A DNA stretch of 64,000 bases, from NCBI GenBank assembly GCA_038363925.1, contig JAQQWL010000002.1, forward strand, positions 4,774,001 to 4,838,000, in the 5' to 3' direction. The first letter of the stretch is position 1; every line of letters begins with the position of its first letter. This document shows positions 47,611 to 59,240 of this stretch, piece by piece. The stretch is from Apiospora phragmitis. Lineage: Eukaryota > Ascomycota > Sordariomycetes > Amphisphaeriales > Apiosporaceae. The position numbers were made by a program, and so were the translations under genes. The notes under the pieces were generated by a model. The model was not told the DNA's origin. It saw nothing but the letters and a program-made list of their open reading frames with translations, and searched no databases.

Positions 47611-48621
47611 TCAAATGTCGACGAGTTCTGCAAAATCATCATCATCATCATCATCGTCAAACGTCTCTGGCGAAGAGGACAGTGTCGGCTTCTTGCCTTT
47701 GCTCTTCTTGCGCGTCGTCTGGTTGGTGCTGCTGCTGGCAACACGTTGTCCCTCCGACTTGTGGTCGTCGCTGTTGTCGTCGACATCGTCCTTGGCCCAG
47801 ACCTCCAGCTGCAGCGTCCGGCGCTGGAGCGCGATGACGCCGGCGGCCTCGGTCGCCTCGAAGCACTCGCCGCCCTTCTGGGCGCGCGCCATCAGGGCCT
47901 TGCCCGAGCCGGCCGGGGCGAGGCGCGCGACGAGGTCCGAGATCTGGGCGCTGTTGGGGACCGTGGCCATGTAGAAGTGGGGGCCGGGGAAGCCGGTCGC
48001 CGCGAAGGAGCTGCGCGTGTAGTCCACGATGGGGAAGCTGATGTGGGAGACGCCGCAGTGCCAGATGTAGACGTTCTGCGCGCCCTGGCTGTTATAGCCG
48101 GGAGGCGGGCTGCGCACAGCGTGGTGGCGAGATGGGTTTCCATGAGATGCCGTGAATCTCGGCTGCATTGGGACGGGTCCCTGAAGGTGGTGATGGTTCA
48201 GTGCAGGGGGGATATGGGGGAATCCCAAATTGTTGAGACTGTCGTTGCGAAGGCTAGTCGGCTTGGGCGGTGGCTTTGGCGGTGCCTTGCCGGAAGGTCT
48301 TGCTTGCTTGCGGACATTGCGACAGGTTGTGCACTCACAACCTTTGGTAGCTTCATTCGGGGCCGTGTCCATGAGCGGGTGCTGTTGGTTCAAGAAGTTC
48401 CATCCGTGCTGGTAGGGGTCCATTTTGATTCTGCTGATCTGTATTGGCGGTGTTGGTGGTCTTGGTGGCCAGGCTGGGGATTTGTTGTGTGCCTTCTTCT
48501 TCTTTTCCTCCTCCTGCTCCCGAATCTGCTGCTTCAGCTTCTTCTTATAGCCCTTCCTGGCGGCTTTGAAGCATTTTGGACAAGGCCACAGAAAACACAT
48601 GTCTGAGATGTGGAATGCCAT
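47611..48621 (-). CDS. Unrecognised protein with Cys pairs and an Asp-rich tail, 336 aa
   Basis: A single-exon gene that I cannot assign. It starts MAFHISDMCFLWPCPKC. The N-terminus has a CPKC pair followed by a basic, helical stretch (ARKGYKKKLKQQIREQEEE). A second pair (CECTTC) near residue 95 could complete a zinc site. The middle is Pro/His-rich, and the region around residues 180-280 (YNSQGAQNVYIWHCG to LQLEVW) looks folded. The C-terminus is Lys-rich and ends in an eight-Asp run coded by GAT/GAC repeats. No membrane segment is seen. The long unbroken frame supports a real gene; the function is open. Confidence 0.6.
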   Translation of the reverse strand: MAFHISDMCFLWPCPKCFKAARKGYKKKLKQQIREQEEEKKKKAHNKSPAWPPRPPTPPIQISRIKMDPYQHGWNFLNQQHPLMDTAPNEATKGCECTTCRNVRKQARPSGKAPPKPPPKPTSLRNDSLNNLGFPHIPPALNHHHLQGPVPMQPRFTASHGNPSRHHAVRSPPPGYNSQGAQNVYIWHCGVSHISFPIVDYTRSSFAATGFPGPHFYMATVPNSAQISDLVARLAPAGSGKALMARAQKGGECFEATEAAGVIALQRRTLQLEVWAKDDVDDNSDDHKSEGQRVASSSTNQTTRKKSKGKKPTLSSSPETFDDDDDDDDFAELVDI

Positions 48622-49641
48622 TTTCAGGCCTCAAGAAAATGAGGCAAAAGGTTCTTGGGTGATCTTAGATATCTGAAACTCATCGTTGCCTACTTGCCTA
48701 CTTACTTTACTGGCTTCCTCAGGTTATGGAGATCCTCTTGATTGCTACAATGCTTGGACGGTGAATGGAGAGAAAAAAGAGACGCATTATGAGTTGCCTG
48801 GCCATGCAAAAGGGGATCTTGTTTCCAGGAGCCAAACAAGTACAAGACACACAATATACCTCTTTTGATGTTGTCAAACAACAGATGTCCATTGAAGCTC
48901 AGGCTCCATGCTCATTGCTTTGATGAAATATCGCCTCTGGCTGTATATGGATGCAATGCACTTTGTAGGCCTGATACACCACTTACAGGTTCGTTCTGAG
49001 CCTGAGCAACCAAGGTTAAATTCTTCTAAGTTCGACCACATGTTAATATAGACTGTACAGGCCAGGTGGCTCAAGCTTGTGTGAGATTCGATCTGCCTAA
49101 GGGTATACAGTCATCCCGTCAAGAAAGACATTGATGATACTGTCTCGTTGTGCAGCGAGAAAGACAGCTGCTGCAAGGATCCATGCTCTAGTTATGAGGG
49201 AGGCCTAAAGTCAGTCTAAGCTGGCTCCTGGATAGCGCCTGGAACTTTGAACTGAGCCGCATCCCCCGGTTTGCCAGGTGTCGGGAAAGTTTTACAACCG
49301 ACAACCCGAATTGCAAGGCTCTTAGGTTGCTTCTCCAGGCGCCAGAGCTGCCTTTATCCACTCAGCGGAATTGGACAGCTCACCACCTGGCCAGTACACC
49401 CCGGCGCTGTCTTTATCTCCAGCTTTTTGGTGGCCAAGCCCAACGCTACGCACTCTGGAATTTTTGTGGACAGGGTCCTCTTCTATCTTTCTCCATTGCC
49501 TTCCCTATCGCATCTGAAAAGGCCACTCTTCAACTCGCGCATCTTCCTTCACTTTGGTGTATCCCTCTATTCAACAACCTCTCCTCGTCAACTCTACTAT
49601 CCTTTGCCAATCCGGCTTTGTTCTGCAATCAAACCGCAAAG
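48622..49641. other. Intergenic: divergent upstream region
   Basis: About 1 kb between head-to-head starts (the 336-aa protein and pho88). The 200 bases before pho88 are pyrimidine-rich. No gene seen. Confidence 0.6.
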
Positions 49642-50398
49642 ATGTTCGGCCTGAGCCCCCAAATGTATGTACATCCCCGTTAATTGTCGCGTGTCGCGCG
49701 TTCGGGCCAGTCGCAAAGGTGGCGTAAAGTGTATGAAGCTAATATTCTGCGATTTTGTAGCGAGAACCTCGTCATCATCCTCGGGACGATGCAGATTGCG
49801 AAGAAGATCCCCTTCGACGACCCCAATGTCCTCAACATGTGCCGCGCTCTCTACATTGTCAGCAACTTGATCATTGCTGGCCTGTACCTCTACGTCCAGA
49901 TGCAGATCAACAAAAAGAAGGGTACGCTCGCTACCACCCTCCCAGCGCACCTTGATTGCGGAAATCGAAATTCCAATGATTGCTGCTGACTTTCAATCCA
50001 CAGATATGACCACTCTGAAGTACGTCGAGCCTGCCCCTATGGGCTCGGCCGAGGAGCCCAAGCTTGTTACCACCACGATCAACGCGTACGACTCGACCCA
50101 GGTCAAGACTTCGTTCCGGTCACAGATGATGGGTGTCGCCATGATGGCCGGCATGCACCTGTACATGAAGTACACCAACCCCCTGATCATCCAGTCCATT
50201 ATCCCTCTCAAGACCGCCCTCGAGTCCAACCTGGTCAAGATCCACGTCCTTGGCCACCCCGCCAGCGGCGATCTCAAGCGCCCTTTCAAGGCGGCTGCTG
50301 GCCTCATGGGTGGTCTGCAGCAGGGTGCTCCTCAGTCTGACAAGAAGGCTGTCGAGGCTGCCGAGCGCGCCGGCCGTGGTGGTGCCAAGGAAGAATAA
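49642..50398 (+). CDS. pho88: Pho88/Snd3 ER membrane protein
   Basis: An ER membrane protein of 192 residues, matching the family length. Yeast Pho88 (Snd3) works in SRP-independent targeting of proteins to the ER and was first tied to phosphate uptake. Three exons: 49642-49664, 49761-49921 and 50004-50398, both introns in phase (MFGLSPQ-I-ENLVIILGT and KKK-D-MTTLKYVEP). Hydrophobic segments are at NLVIILGTMQIAKKI, LYIVSNLIIAGLYLYVQM and MMGVAMMAGMHLYM. The family-typical NPLIIQSIIPLKTALES follows, then a hydrophilic Ala/Glu-rich tail. The start is fixed by the short first exon. Confidence 0.94.
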
Positions 50399-51018
50399 GC
50401 TCACTATACTCGGGGAAATGCAATGAAAAGTATATACGGCTACCTGGTAAACGTGGTGGCATGGGTTCGCGCTGTTTACTCTACCTAATACGATCGATTA
50501 CTTGGTTAGATGCTCAACGAAGTACAGAACGGGCGCGATTCGTCCACCCCCAGCTTCTCGCTATATACGTCTGCTTATGTGCAATGCATGCAATACAAAA
50601 GTTCACGTCACAGGAAGTGACCATTTAAACTACCAGAGCCCTTTGCTACATGCTGAAATCAGATACTGGAACGATTGCTCCTGGGCGAAGACAAAACAAT
50701 AGAAAGCAGATATACTGACTGACCAGGAAACAACAGCATCTTGATTTGAAACCTTCGCATCAGTGCTATCAAAAATTGGGGCGGCTTGGTGGCGATCGGG
50801 ACTCGGTGGGTCTAAGGGTCCGACGTCACCGGGGTTAAGCTGCAGGCAGTCAATGATCCTGACTTTTTCTTTATCAATCACCATTCTTTAGACCCTGCAT
50901 TGCAGCCTGCGCATTCTTTCCCTATCGGTCGATCTGTAATACGCCCCCAACAACTCATACTTTTTCTTGTTTGCTATCTGCCAGTCCGCATACCTCTTTC
51001 GAGCGAAACACCCCAGCA
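50399..51018. other. Intergenic between pho88 and rad14
   Basis: The pho88 3' region and the rad14 promoter. No gene or repeat seen. Confidence 0.65.
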
Positions 51019-52447
51019 ATGCCGCGACCATCTACACCTCCCCGCGCCCCGGACCCCTCCAAGGCAGCCGTTTCGCCTCCAACGCCTGCCGTGACCCGTC
51101 GAATAGTGAGTCGCAATGGCGTTCTTTACCTTGCCTAGCTACGAGTGGAACTCTCTAACCAATCTAACAACTAGGAGGAGAACCGTTTGCGAGCCAAAGC
51201 CATCCGCGAAGCGAACGAGAAAGCTGGCGCGCCGCCGCTTAGTCGCACGCGCTCGGGCTTCGTCGCCGCCGACGACGTCCAAGTCCCCAACACCCGCAAG
51301 CGAACCCACGACGCCATATCTTCTTCCTCCGCCCCCGTCCGCAACCTGCCCGCCACGAGCCGCGATGGCCGCATTAACGGTGCGACCGATGCCGCCGCTG
51401 CCGGCGCAGGCGCAGCAACGAAAAGCAGCAACAGCAAAGAAGACGATGGGGCGATACGGCCGGCGCGCAAGTTCACCAAGTTTGTGGACTACGACTTCGA
51501 CAAGATCACCGACACCAAGGGTGGGTTTCTGAGCACCGAGGACGACCCGTGGAACAAGGCAATGAGCGGCTCGGCGACGGCGAACGGCAGCAAGAAACCC
51601 GGGCAGCCGGAGCCCGAGGAGCGGCCCAAGGGCATGACGACCGCGGAGTGGGAACGGTTGCAGATCCTCAAGAAGCTGCGGCGGCAGAAGGCGGGGCCCT
51701 TCGAGCCGGGGCTGAGCGTGCTGAAGGATGCGTCTGAGCGCAAGAAGTGCCGCGAGTGCGGGAGCCTCGAGATCGATTTCGTGTGGGAAGAGGTGTTTGG
51801 CTGCGCCGTCTGCGGGCGGTGTAAAGAGGCCATGCCGGAGAAATACAGTCTGCTCACCAAGACTGAGTGCAAGGATGATTACTTATTAACAGATCGTAAG
51901 TTCGTTCGCATTATGCGTCTATGAAACCGAAGAACGTGAATCTAACGAACTGTCTGTCAATAACAACAGCCGAGCTGAGGGGACGAGGAACTCCTCCCGC
52001 ATCTGTCGCGGCCGAACCCGCACAAGTCGCACTGGCACGACATGATGCTGTTCCTGCGGTACCAGGTGGAGGAGTACGCATTCAGCGACAAGCGGTGGGG
52101 GTCGGCCGAGGCGCTCGACGAGGAGTTCGCCGCGGCGCGAGGCCGACAAGAAGAAGCGCAAGGAGGCCAAGTTCAAGTCGAAGCTGCTGGACCTCAAGAA
52201 GCGCACGCGCACCGACGCTTACCGCCGCGAGCACGGCAAGCTAGGAGGGGGCGGCGGCGGCACCTCCTCGTCAACGTCAGGGGGTGGTGCCGGGGGCGCG
52301 GGCGGTAAGGGCAAGGCCCGGTTCGACGATGTGATTGGGGGTGGTAAGCATGTTCATGAATGGGGCCGCGCTATCGAGAATGAGGCTGGGATGACGGTTA
52401 AGACGTGTACGACGTGTGGTATGGAGGTCGAGGAGTTGGAGTTCTAG
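51019..52447 (+). CDS. rad14: Rad14/XPA nucleotide-excision-repair protein
   Basis: A DNA-damage verification factor of nucleotide excision repair that bridges TFIIH, RPA and the Rad1-Rad10 nuclease; about 427 residues. Exon 1 (51019-51105) codes [15 protein letters not shown]; introns are 51106-51174 and 51896-51969. The XPA zinc finger is clear: KKCRECGS, then CAVCGRCKE. It is followed by [20 protein letters not shown], the strongest family signature, and [18 protein letters not shown]. The C-terminus has a Gly-rich linker and a second Cys pair ([14 protein letters not shown]). Two run-length breaks in exon 3 are read through: G4 at 51979-51982 and GG at 52134-52135, one base too many in each. 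Corrected, the reading is [19 protein letters not shown] and [15 protein letters not shown]. Confidence 0.93.
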
Positions 52448-52855
52448 AGAGGGTTTGCCGGTTATGATACCCCTGATTTAGAAAATAAAGCGTGGCTATT
52501 GATCGATGGTTTTGGTGATGGTGATGACTAGCGAAGAGGGTGTTTGTGTTGGTGTTTGCTCCCCGTGAATGATGAGAGTCTGGAAGAACGACGCCGCCCT
52601 CATTCCAGAACATCAGGTTATCGAGGTAATAACGTCGGACTCATCCCATTCATCGCCCAGGCCCTACTTCTGCGGTGGTATGAAGCTGGTAACGGCGGAT
52701 TCTTTCCACCTTCATCATTATTCTAATTCTGCATATCTGGGTAAGCAGCCGACCGTCTTAATTTGCACAGAACCAGATAAGAAGCATCATCTCTCAAAAC
52801 AATAGCCTTCGCGCCCACGCTTTGCGAGATGACAGCTGTACATTGCCAGCATTTC
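52448..52855. other. Intergenic between converging genes
   Basis: The 3' regions of rad14 (+) and the first ankyrin gene (-). Nothing notable. Confidence 0.65.
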
Positions 52856-55800
52856 TCAAGCCGACCTCTTCAACATGAGTTTAGCCGCTGTGTCAGCAAA
52901 GTGTGCGGCAGCGATAGTACGTCTGTTTGGATGCAGCCGATAAATCGACACTTGTATCTCCTTTTGTAAGAGACGTGCGGGGGTCTCCATCAGCTCCATG
53001 AGATCCAAAACCCACGACAATCGGCGTTCGTACCGCTCTTCCAAGTCCTTTCGTATGTCTCCATGTTGGTTCACTACCTCTCTCTCTAAATCCACAATGT
53101 AGTCAACCAGTCTTCTGATCGGCTCTACTTTCCACCAAAGGAAACTAGTAGGCACAAATTCGTCGTTACGGTAATCTATAGCGTAACTCCCAACGCCAAG
53201 CTCGGTACTCTTCTTCTTGTATTAGCTGTTGTTCTGACATTACAGATACAATTGGTTATGGTGTAGCAACTTACCGAGTGTTTCAAATCACATTTATATA
53301 CGTCCCAGTACCTCTTTCCCACGTCGCAGGCGATTATTAGATAGGTGACTCTCATAGCTCTCTGAGATTTGTTGAAGCCATTTGGCCCTCAATTCTTCAA
53401 ACCCTAAGCCCTCGATAGATGCCATCTCCGCGTCAAGTTGGGCATGCTTTTTGACTGACTGGGCCTTTCGTCTTGCCCATTTCCTATAACCTCGACAACA
53501 TGTATGTTCAAGTTGGAGCTCCTCAAAGCGAGAGCGTCGTATAAGCGTGAGTAAGAGAACTCTTGAATCCTCTTCTCTCCCTAGCTCGTTGAGGAGGCAC
53601 AACCATTCTATTGCAACAAAAGGTGCATGTACCCGATTGTAAGACCATGGCTTGGGATAGAGTTGACAGGAAACGGCGTGCGTGGCCGTACACCCCTCAC
53701 TTGCACAAGGACACTGACAATCATCTGTGCCCGATATATCCGCACCAGCTTGCAGAAGCAACTTGACCGTAGCTGCATAGTCAACCCGCCCATGGTGCCC
53801 AACCGCCTGTGCACTATCTTCCCATCCCCTGAGAGCCTCCATCAGGCTAGTGAAACCAGCCTGATTTTGGTCGTTGACAATGGCATTTAATTCAATATAA
53901 TCCTGAACCAGAGTTGGAATCCCTTTGTAAGCTGCAACCATCAAAGGTGTCGCGCCTCTGTCGTCCTTGCGGTTGATGGCGGTATAGCCGTGCCCAATAA
54001 ATATCTTGGCACGCTCCAGAGGCCAGATATAATGAAGAAGCTGACTTTTTCTTTTGGGTGATTCTTGGACCAGCTCGAAGTTGATGTCATCTACCATAGT
54101 GACCAAAGCGGTGATGTCGTCATATGAATTCCGATGTACCCAACGATCGGGTCCATATAGAGCCATGTACGATAGTATTTGTTTCGCGAGAGGCGAGCAA
54201 AGGCCGTGCTGTTTATCTTCTGGAAATGAGGTTCGAATGTGTTGTAAGACCTCGAGCACGTAGGCATGTTGATCTATAGAAGAGGGAAGGCTGGTTACAA
54301 GGTCAGGGACTGCCGAGAGGAGTACCTTTGCTATCTTGCTGTTCCCTAGTATAGCTGTGTAGTCCCAAGGGGTTCTGCAAAGCCAATCCATGACATTCAC
54401 CGGATGGCCCGCATCCAGTAGCGCTCGAGTCAGTTCTGAGTTGTTTTGTAATACTGCCAAATGCAATGGAGTTTGTCTTAGAAAGTTACTCGTGATTTCC
54501 AAGGTCTTTGGGCTACGAAGCAGCGTTGTTAGTGCCGTTTCGGAGCGCTGAAAGATGTCACGTTGGATTGACGAAGTGTTTCCAAAATCTAAGAACAGTC
54601 AATCTCTCAGAGCGTGGAGTGGCTTTAGGACTGATCTAGACATGCGTACCTGGGTCCAGTAGTATTAGTTTGTGAATGAATTTGAAGTAGAATAGGTCGA
54701 TTTCCGGTGCTGTAGTACTATACAAGTAGGTAGTATTGTTGACGTCCATTTCCAAGTGGGAATTTGCTAAGTACATTGGCTCGAATCCAAGATTGGCAAG
54801 TTCGTCAATCAGAACAAGATGGCAATCTCGACCAACGAATGCCCATTGCATACAGCTATATATAGTATACTAACGCATCCATGATTTTAATAAGTTGATC
54901 GAGATTACGTGTTCGAGACTATTGAAAATTTACTTACCTAATGTCGTCGAGGCCCTGTATCATTTTAAAATTAACAATAAATAGTCGTAAGAGGGATAGA
55001 CAGGTATTCAAGTCGGCCTGATAGAATCCCATTAGGTTCTACACAAGGGGTTAGCGTAATTTCTAATGAAAATAATGCCTTGAAGTACCTGTATATATCC
55101 TTCTCCACCTGGGTTGACATGGTGTATAAAGGATGGATCCCTTCGATACATCTCGGTGAAACTAGATATCGCTTCATCAAGGGTAATGAGACCTCTTTTG
55201 CACTTATGAAGTGTCTCAAATCCTGGTGACGTATATCGAACGATGTATTGGGGCCGCAACGTCAGACCAATGGAATACCCTGTTGCTTCGCTCTGGATGC
55301 CTATGGCAGCTGTCACGGCCCATGGAAAGTTAAGTTGAGTAAGGGCCACCCTGATAGAACATATGTACTGTCTGCCATCGCACCTGGCATTGTTGCAGTC
55401 GCCAAGAATCATCGACAAGGGCGTATATTTGAAAGCCCACAAACGGCGGCGAACGGTCCCCTTTGTATGGCAACAGCAGGCACAACTTCTCTGAAGGCAA
55501 GTCTGGCGAGCACGACCCCGGTTATTGCGCGACTGGAGAGATGTTAGCGTGCTGCGGGTGTTGTTGCTGGAGCCATTGTTGAGCATATCTTGTGAATGTG
55601 ACGTGGGTGGTTGAAGGGGAGGCGATACGGGCGGTTGAGCCATGCCCAGCTGACCCAGGCTTTCATTTTCAATTAACGCCAGATCGGTGTAAAAGGGGAA
55701 GAAAAATATATAATGATAGGCATAAGATCTTTACATCATCAGGTTTGTCTTCGCATCGCTTGCGAGCTTCCTAAGCGACTCAAGGTCATCCTGACAAGAA

Positions 55801-56141
55801 GGCATCCACTTCAATCTCCGCGCGGAGGTCTTCAGCCCTTTTTGGGAGTCCAAGTCAGACGCCCTTTGCGACAGGGCGTCAAGCGCTTCTGCGACAGCTT
55901 GGACAGAGGACCTGCAGTACGTAACGATAAGGTCGGCCTGATTCGTCTGCTCATCTGCGCAGTTGAGTCTCTTGGCAACCTCGCAAATGAAGTCGAGATG
56001 TCTGGCGACCCTGTCGACTTCGACAGGGACCCTTTTGGTGAGTTTGTACGCTTTCCGGAGCCGGCTGGTGCCATCTGCTACCTGAAGAACTAGAGAGGTC
56101 AGGCCTGCAGCACCACTAACAATCCCAAGGACTTCAGCCAT
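52856..56141 (-). CDS. Ankyrin protein with a fungal STAND-type N-terminal domain
   Basis: About 988 residues in six exons. The N-terminus (MAEVLGIVSGAAGLTS, VADGTSRLRKAYKLTKR) matches the helical N-terminal domain found on fungal STAND/NLR-like proteins. A Cys-rich CACCCHTKGTVRRR segment and a domain typical of fungal ankyrin proteins follow, closing with a FIHHVNPGGEGYIQ motif. Ankyrin repeats follow (TPLHLAVLQNNSELTRALLDAG and others), then a basic helical C-terminus. There is no nucleotide-binding P-loop. In-phase introns: 55660-55734, 55039-55088, 54856-54937, 54589-54649 and 53226-53274. Two run-length breaks are inferred near the end (CCC at 53318-53320 and AA at 53173-53174, each one too many). 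They join RGKRYWDVYKCDLKHS to YRAWRWELRYRYRNDEF. Without them the protein ends at 53294. The 3' part of the model is the least certain. Confidence 0.68.
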
Positions 56142-57653
56142 AGTTGGAATTTGACTGAGTAGCGACGGACAACTATCGAGGTGTAGAGGGGAAGTGTATA
56201 TGGGGAAATAGGGGGGAGCCGATGACGACAAGGAACTAATCTTCAGCAAGGCACTTTGGGGATGTGTAGCTTAGGACGAGTAAGTAGTTAAGGTACGTAG
56301 TATTAGTTCGAAATGAAGGAAACAGAACAAGACAGGAATTTTCTGGCAGGGCTCACCCAATAACCCCGAAAACGAGGCAAATCTGTCAGGCTGACGGCTA
56401 CCCCGCCGGGGCAAATTTTCAAGTCAGGCTGGCTGCTACCCTGCCTGGGCTCTCCTAATATCCAAGGATAATTACATATGCATGCAGGTACTGAACCCAA
56501 TAATGGCCAATATTTTGATTACCCGGCATGCGATTTGGCGATATCCGACAATAGACCGTGGCGGTGTACAACACGGACGAAGCCCGAATCTGCCTTTTAT
56601 GTCGGCACGTTTTCTACTTTCATGTAGCGGCTATCCTAGTTTACAGGTAATCTTCATCGACTACCCGGTAAACATCAAACCGAGATGGCCAAGATTTGAC
56701 TGTGGATGGGAAATTCAATTTGATAGCTTTGGGAGCAGCATGTCTCGACGTGGTGCTTTCAGGGCCCAGTGGTGAGTCTGTTCAGGGGCTTTTTGATGAG
56801 TGGGGGTGAAATATATTGTCAAACCGATACTCGTGTCCTGTGACGTTGGAATTGAGAACTGACAAGGGGAAAGCTACATGGCTCTGGAGATGGGAAATAC
56901 AGGGATGAGTTTGGCCGTACCCCTCTAGACTTGAGCGTATTAACCCACTGCGCCTTCGATCTCGTGCAGCCAACGTACCGTGTGGCCTCTAGCGGCGCCA
57001 CGTCACCTCTAACCTCATGGAAACCAGCTTCAAGGCAGATTCCTCTGTGTTCCATGCATGTATTCTCTCTACGTCGACAGCCTCGAGTGATATTACCTGG
57101 ATCCTCGATTTATTTTTCTGTCGCTGGATGTCCAAATTGAATAGGCCCTGCATGCATAGCTACTTTCTATGCAGCTAGCATGGCTTCCCAATCACTAATG
57201 GACGCCTCCGGCATGAGGCACCACAACTCGGATCACCACAATCTTCGGCGCTGTGCGTCTCTTTCATCTCTTACCGATACCTGCAGAGAGCCTTGCAGGA
57301 TGATGCCCCAATGATAATGCTCTCCACAGATCGCCACTCATGCACTGATGCGAGCCATTTCATCTAGAGTTGGAGTTGGCGTCCCAGTTCCATTGCCGGG
57401 GGTAGATGTTTTCGTTGTGGGTGATGGCCTAAGTTCAGTCTCTACTCTCCAACTTTGCTTTACACAGTACGAGCGACCTATGATGAATGTGAAGACGAAG
57501 CTAAGATGTGATTTTGAGAGCGGAAAGTAGTATCGCATTAGTGGACATGGGCGAACAATCATGTTGAACAGGGTAGTTGTAAGAAAGGGGGCAGGCGAAC
57601 TTACATATCGGACCAGTTGCTCCTTGGTCAAGCCGTACGAGGCTGTGACTCTC
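56142..57653. other. Intergenic with an imperfect repeat
   Basis: The upstream region of the ankyrin gene. At 56377-56448 two imperfect copies of a unit of about 35 bases (GTCAGGCT with GGCTACCCCGCC or GCTACCCTGCC) lie side by side. The segment 57430-57640 may hold one or two small 3' exons of the next ankyrin locus: a GTAAGT donor follows a short open stretch at about 57612-57648. Confidence 0.45.
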
Positions 57654-59192
57654 TTACAAGTGTCGATAGAGACACCAACAAGCCATCACGCACCTACTGC
57701 ATATGATATCTATCTGTTCGTCCCCAGCCCTCGCATCAGCAGTCCTTCTAATGATGTCCGAGACCAAGTATTCCGTAATAGCCCTCTCAAGCTCGGTCGT
57801 CTCTCCTCTCCTAGCCCACTGGAGCGGCGTGGTATAATTATCTTCCTGTTCCGGATCCTGCCTCAATGTCTTTGCATTAGTCTCCAGAAACACGCGCATT
57901 CGGAAGCCCCAGAGATCACACACTGTCCCCACGCCGCTAGAAGGGCTACGAATAATGTTCGATCGAACGTGGACGGGCGCGCCGTTCGAGATGAGCTTCC
58001 GGGCCAGTCGCCCGACCTCTGCTATGCCTTCTGGATATCCCCGTAACATCTTAGGCCACGACCCCAAGGCATGCAGAGGGGTCCAGTCCTCGTCCGTCAC
58101 CACTTGAGCATTAGCGCCATGCCTCAGCAGGGACTCGGCCATGCGACACATGCGGCGTGTCGCCTTCGCCTTGGTCGGCGCCAAGGCGCACATCAGGGGC
58201 GTCCACCCGTTGTCGCTGGCCTCATTGACGTAGAGACCAGCGCCCAGGAGGAACTCGAGCACGTCGTCCCCCTGCCCGCCGGCGGCGGCGTAGTGCAGGA
58301 GCGATTCCCCGTGCGCGTTCCGAAGCTGGACGCTCTCTGAAGCGGTGGCGTCGCAGTGCGAAAGACACAGCTGCAGTTGCGCGTAGCTTACGTGCTGCGC
58401 GACGGCGTGGAGTGCTGTCTCGCCCGCCTCGCCCGCCTCGTCGGCCAGCTCGGGCAGCGCGCCATGCTGGAGAAGTATTTAGAGGGTCGCAGTTTGGAGG
58501 CGACGTAGGCTGAAAGAGGAGCACGTGAAATGCAGCGCGTTCTTACCCTGGGGGCCTGGGAGATTGGGGTTCGCCCCCTTTTCAAGAAGGCCTTTCAAGG
58601 CGCTGTCGCATTGGAACGATACTGAGGCCTTGTGGAATAGAGGCCAATGAGTTTCGCCATCCCCTCAGTTTGGGTTGCCACCGGCTTCTATGAGTCGACA
58701 GACCAGGCTCCGCTGCCTTTCAAAGTCGTCGGCAAAAGGGCCTGGCTGCGTTCCATATTCCGGAAGGATCATCCTTTTGTTAACCGCTCGCTCCAGAGCT
58801 TCTTGGATCGCACTGGGTTTGTATGAGACCTTGGACAGCAACACGGCCACGGAATCGTCACACCATGCGGATGCAGCATCGCTCAGCGTCCGCCTCTTCT
58901 CGCCATCGCCCCAGCCGTCCCAGACGTCGAGGAAGTAGGCCGTCAGATCGGCGTGATTGTTCCGGGCCGCCACCCGGAGACAAGTGAGCGGCTCCTTCAT
59001 GGGTCCCTGTCTTACCTGGTTTTGACTGGGTTGTGGGATGGGATACCAACGCCCTTCAGGGCCTCCCAGTCGCCAGAACAGGCGCGCCATCTGAAGCCGG
59101 CCGTATTGCGAGTGGAATTTCCCCTGTAGGCTGGATGGCCTGCTGCTATGTTCTTCTCTCTCAGATCTCTGAGACAAGGTATCTAATAGCAT
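57654..59192 (-). pseudogene. Ankyrin-repeat locus with two in-frame stops
   Basis: One continuous frame of about 510 codons with several ankyrin repeats (GESLLHYAAAGGQGDDVLEFL, NGWTPLMCALAP, EDWTPLHALGSWP). It begins with a helical, ankyrin-like region (LTCLRVAARNNHADLTAYF). It is broken by TGA at 58665-58667 (GGNPN-stop-GDGETHWP) and TAA at 58479-58481 (TATL-stop-ILLQHGA). Ankyrin sequence continues in the same frame after both, so single-base substitutions, not indels, are the simplest cause. CGA to TGA and CAA to TAA, both C to T, would suffice. The first ATG is at 59192, but the frame is open back to the stop of the next locus. The 3' end is unclear: splice-like sites near 57650 could add short exons. 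It could be a decayed gene, or base errors in the assembly. Confidence 0.55.
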
Positions 59193-59240
59193 ATTGCACC
59201 TCAAGGGATCGGCCGTATCGGAAGTAGTAAGTATACTGAA

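Noticed and set aside
47569..48606. 345-codon + strand frame antisense to the Asp-tail protein
   Set aside because: The minus-strand reading has a better start and plausible folded segments; the plus reading is a low-complexity shadow.
52856..56141. Full NLR (NACHT or NB-ARC) receptor
   Set aside because: The N-terminal domain and ankyrins are present, but no P-loop or other nucleotide-binding motif lies between them.
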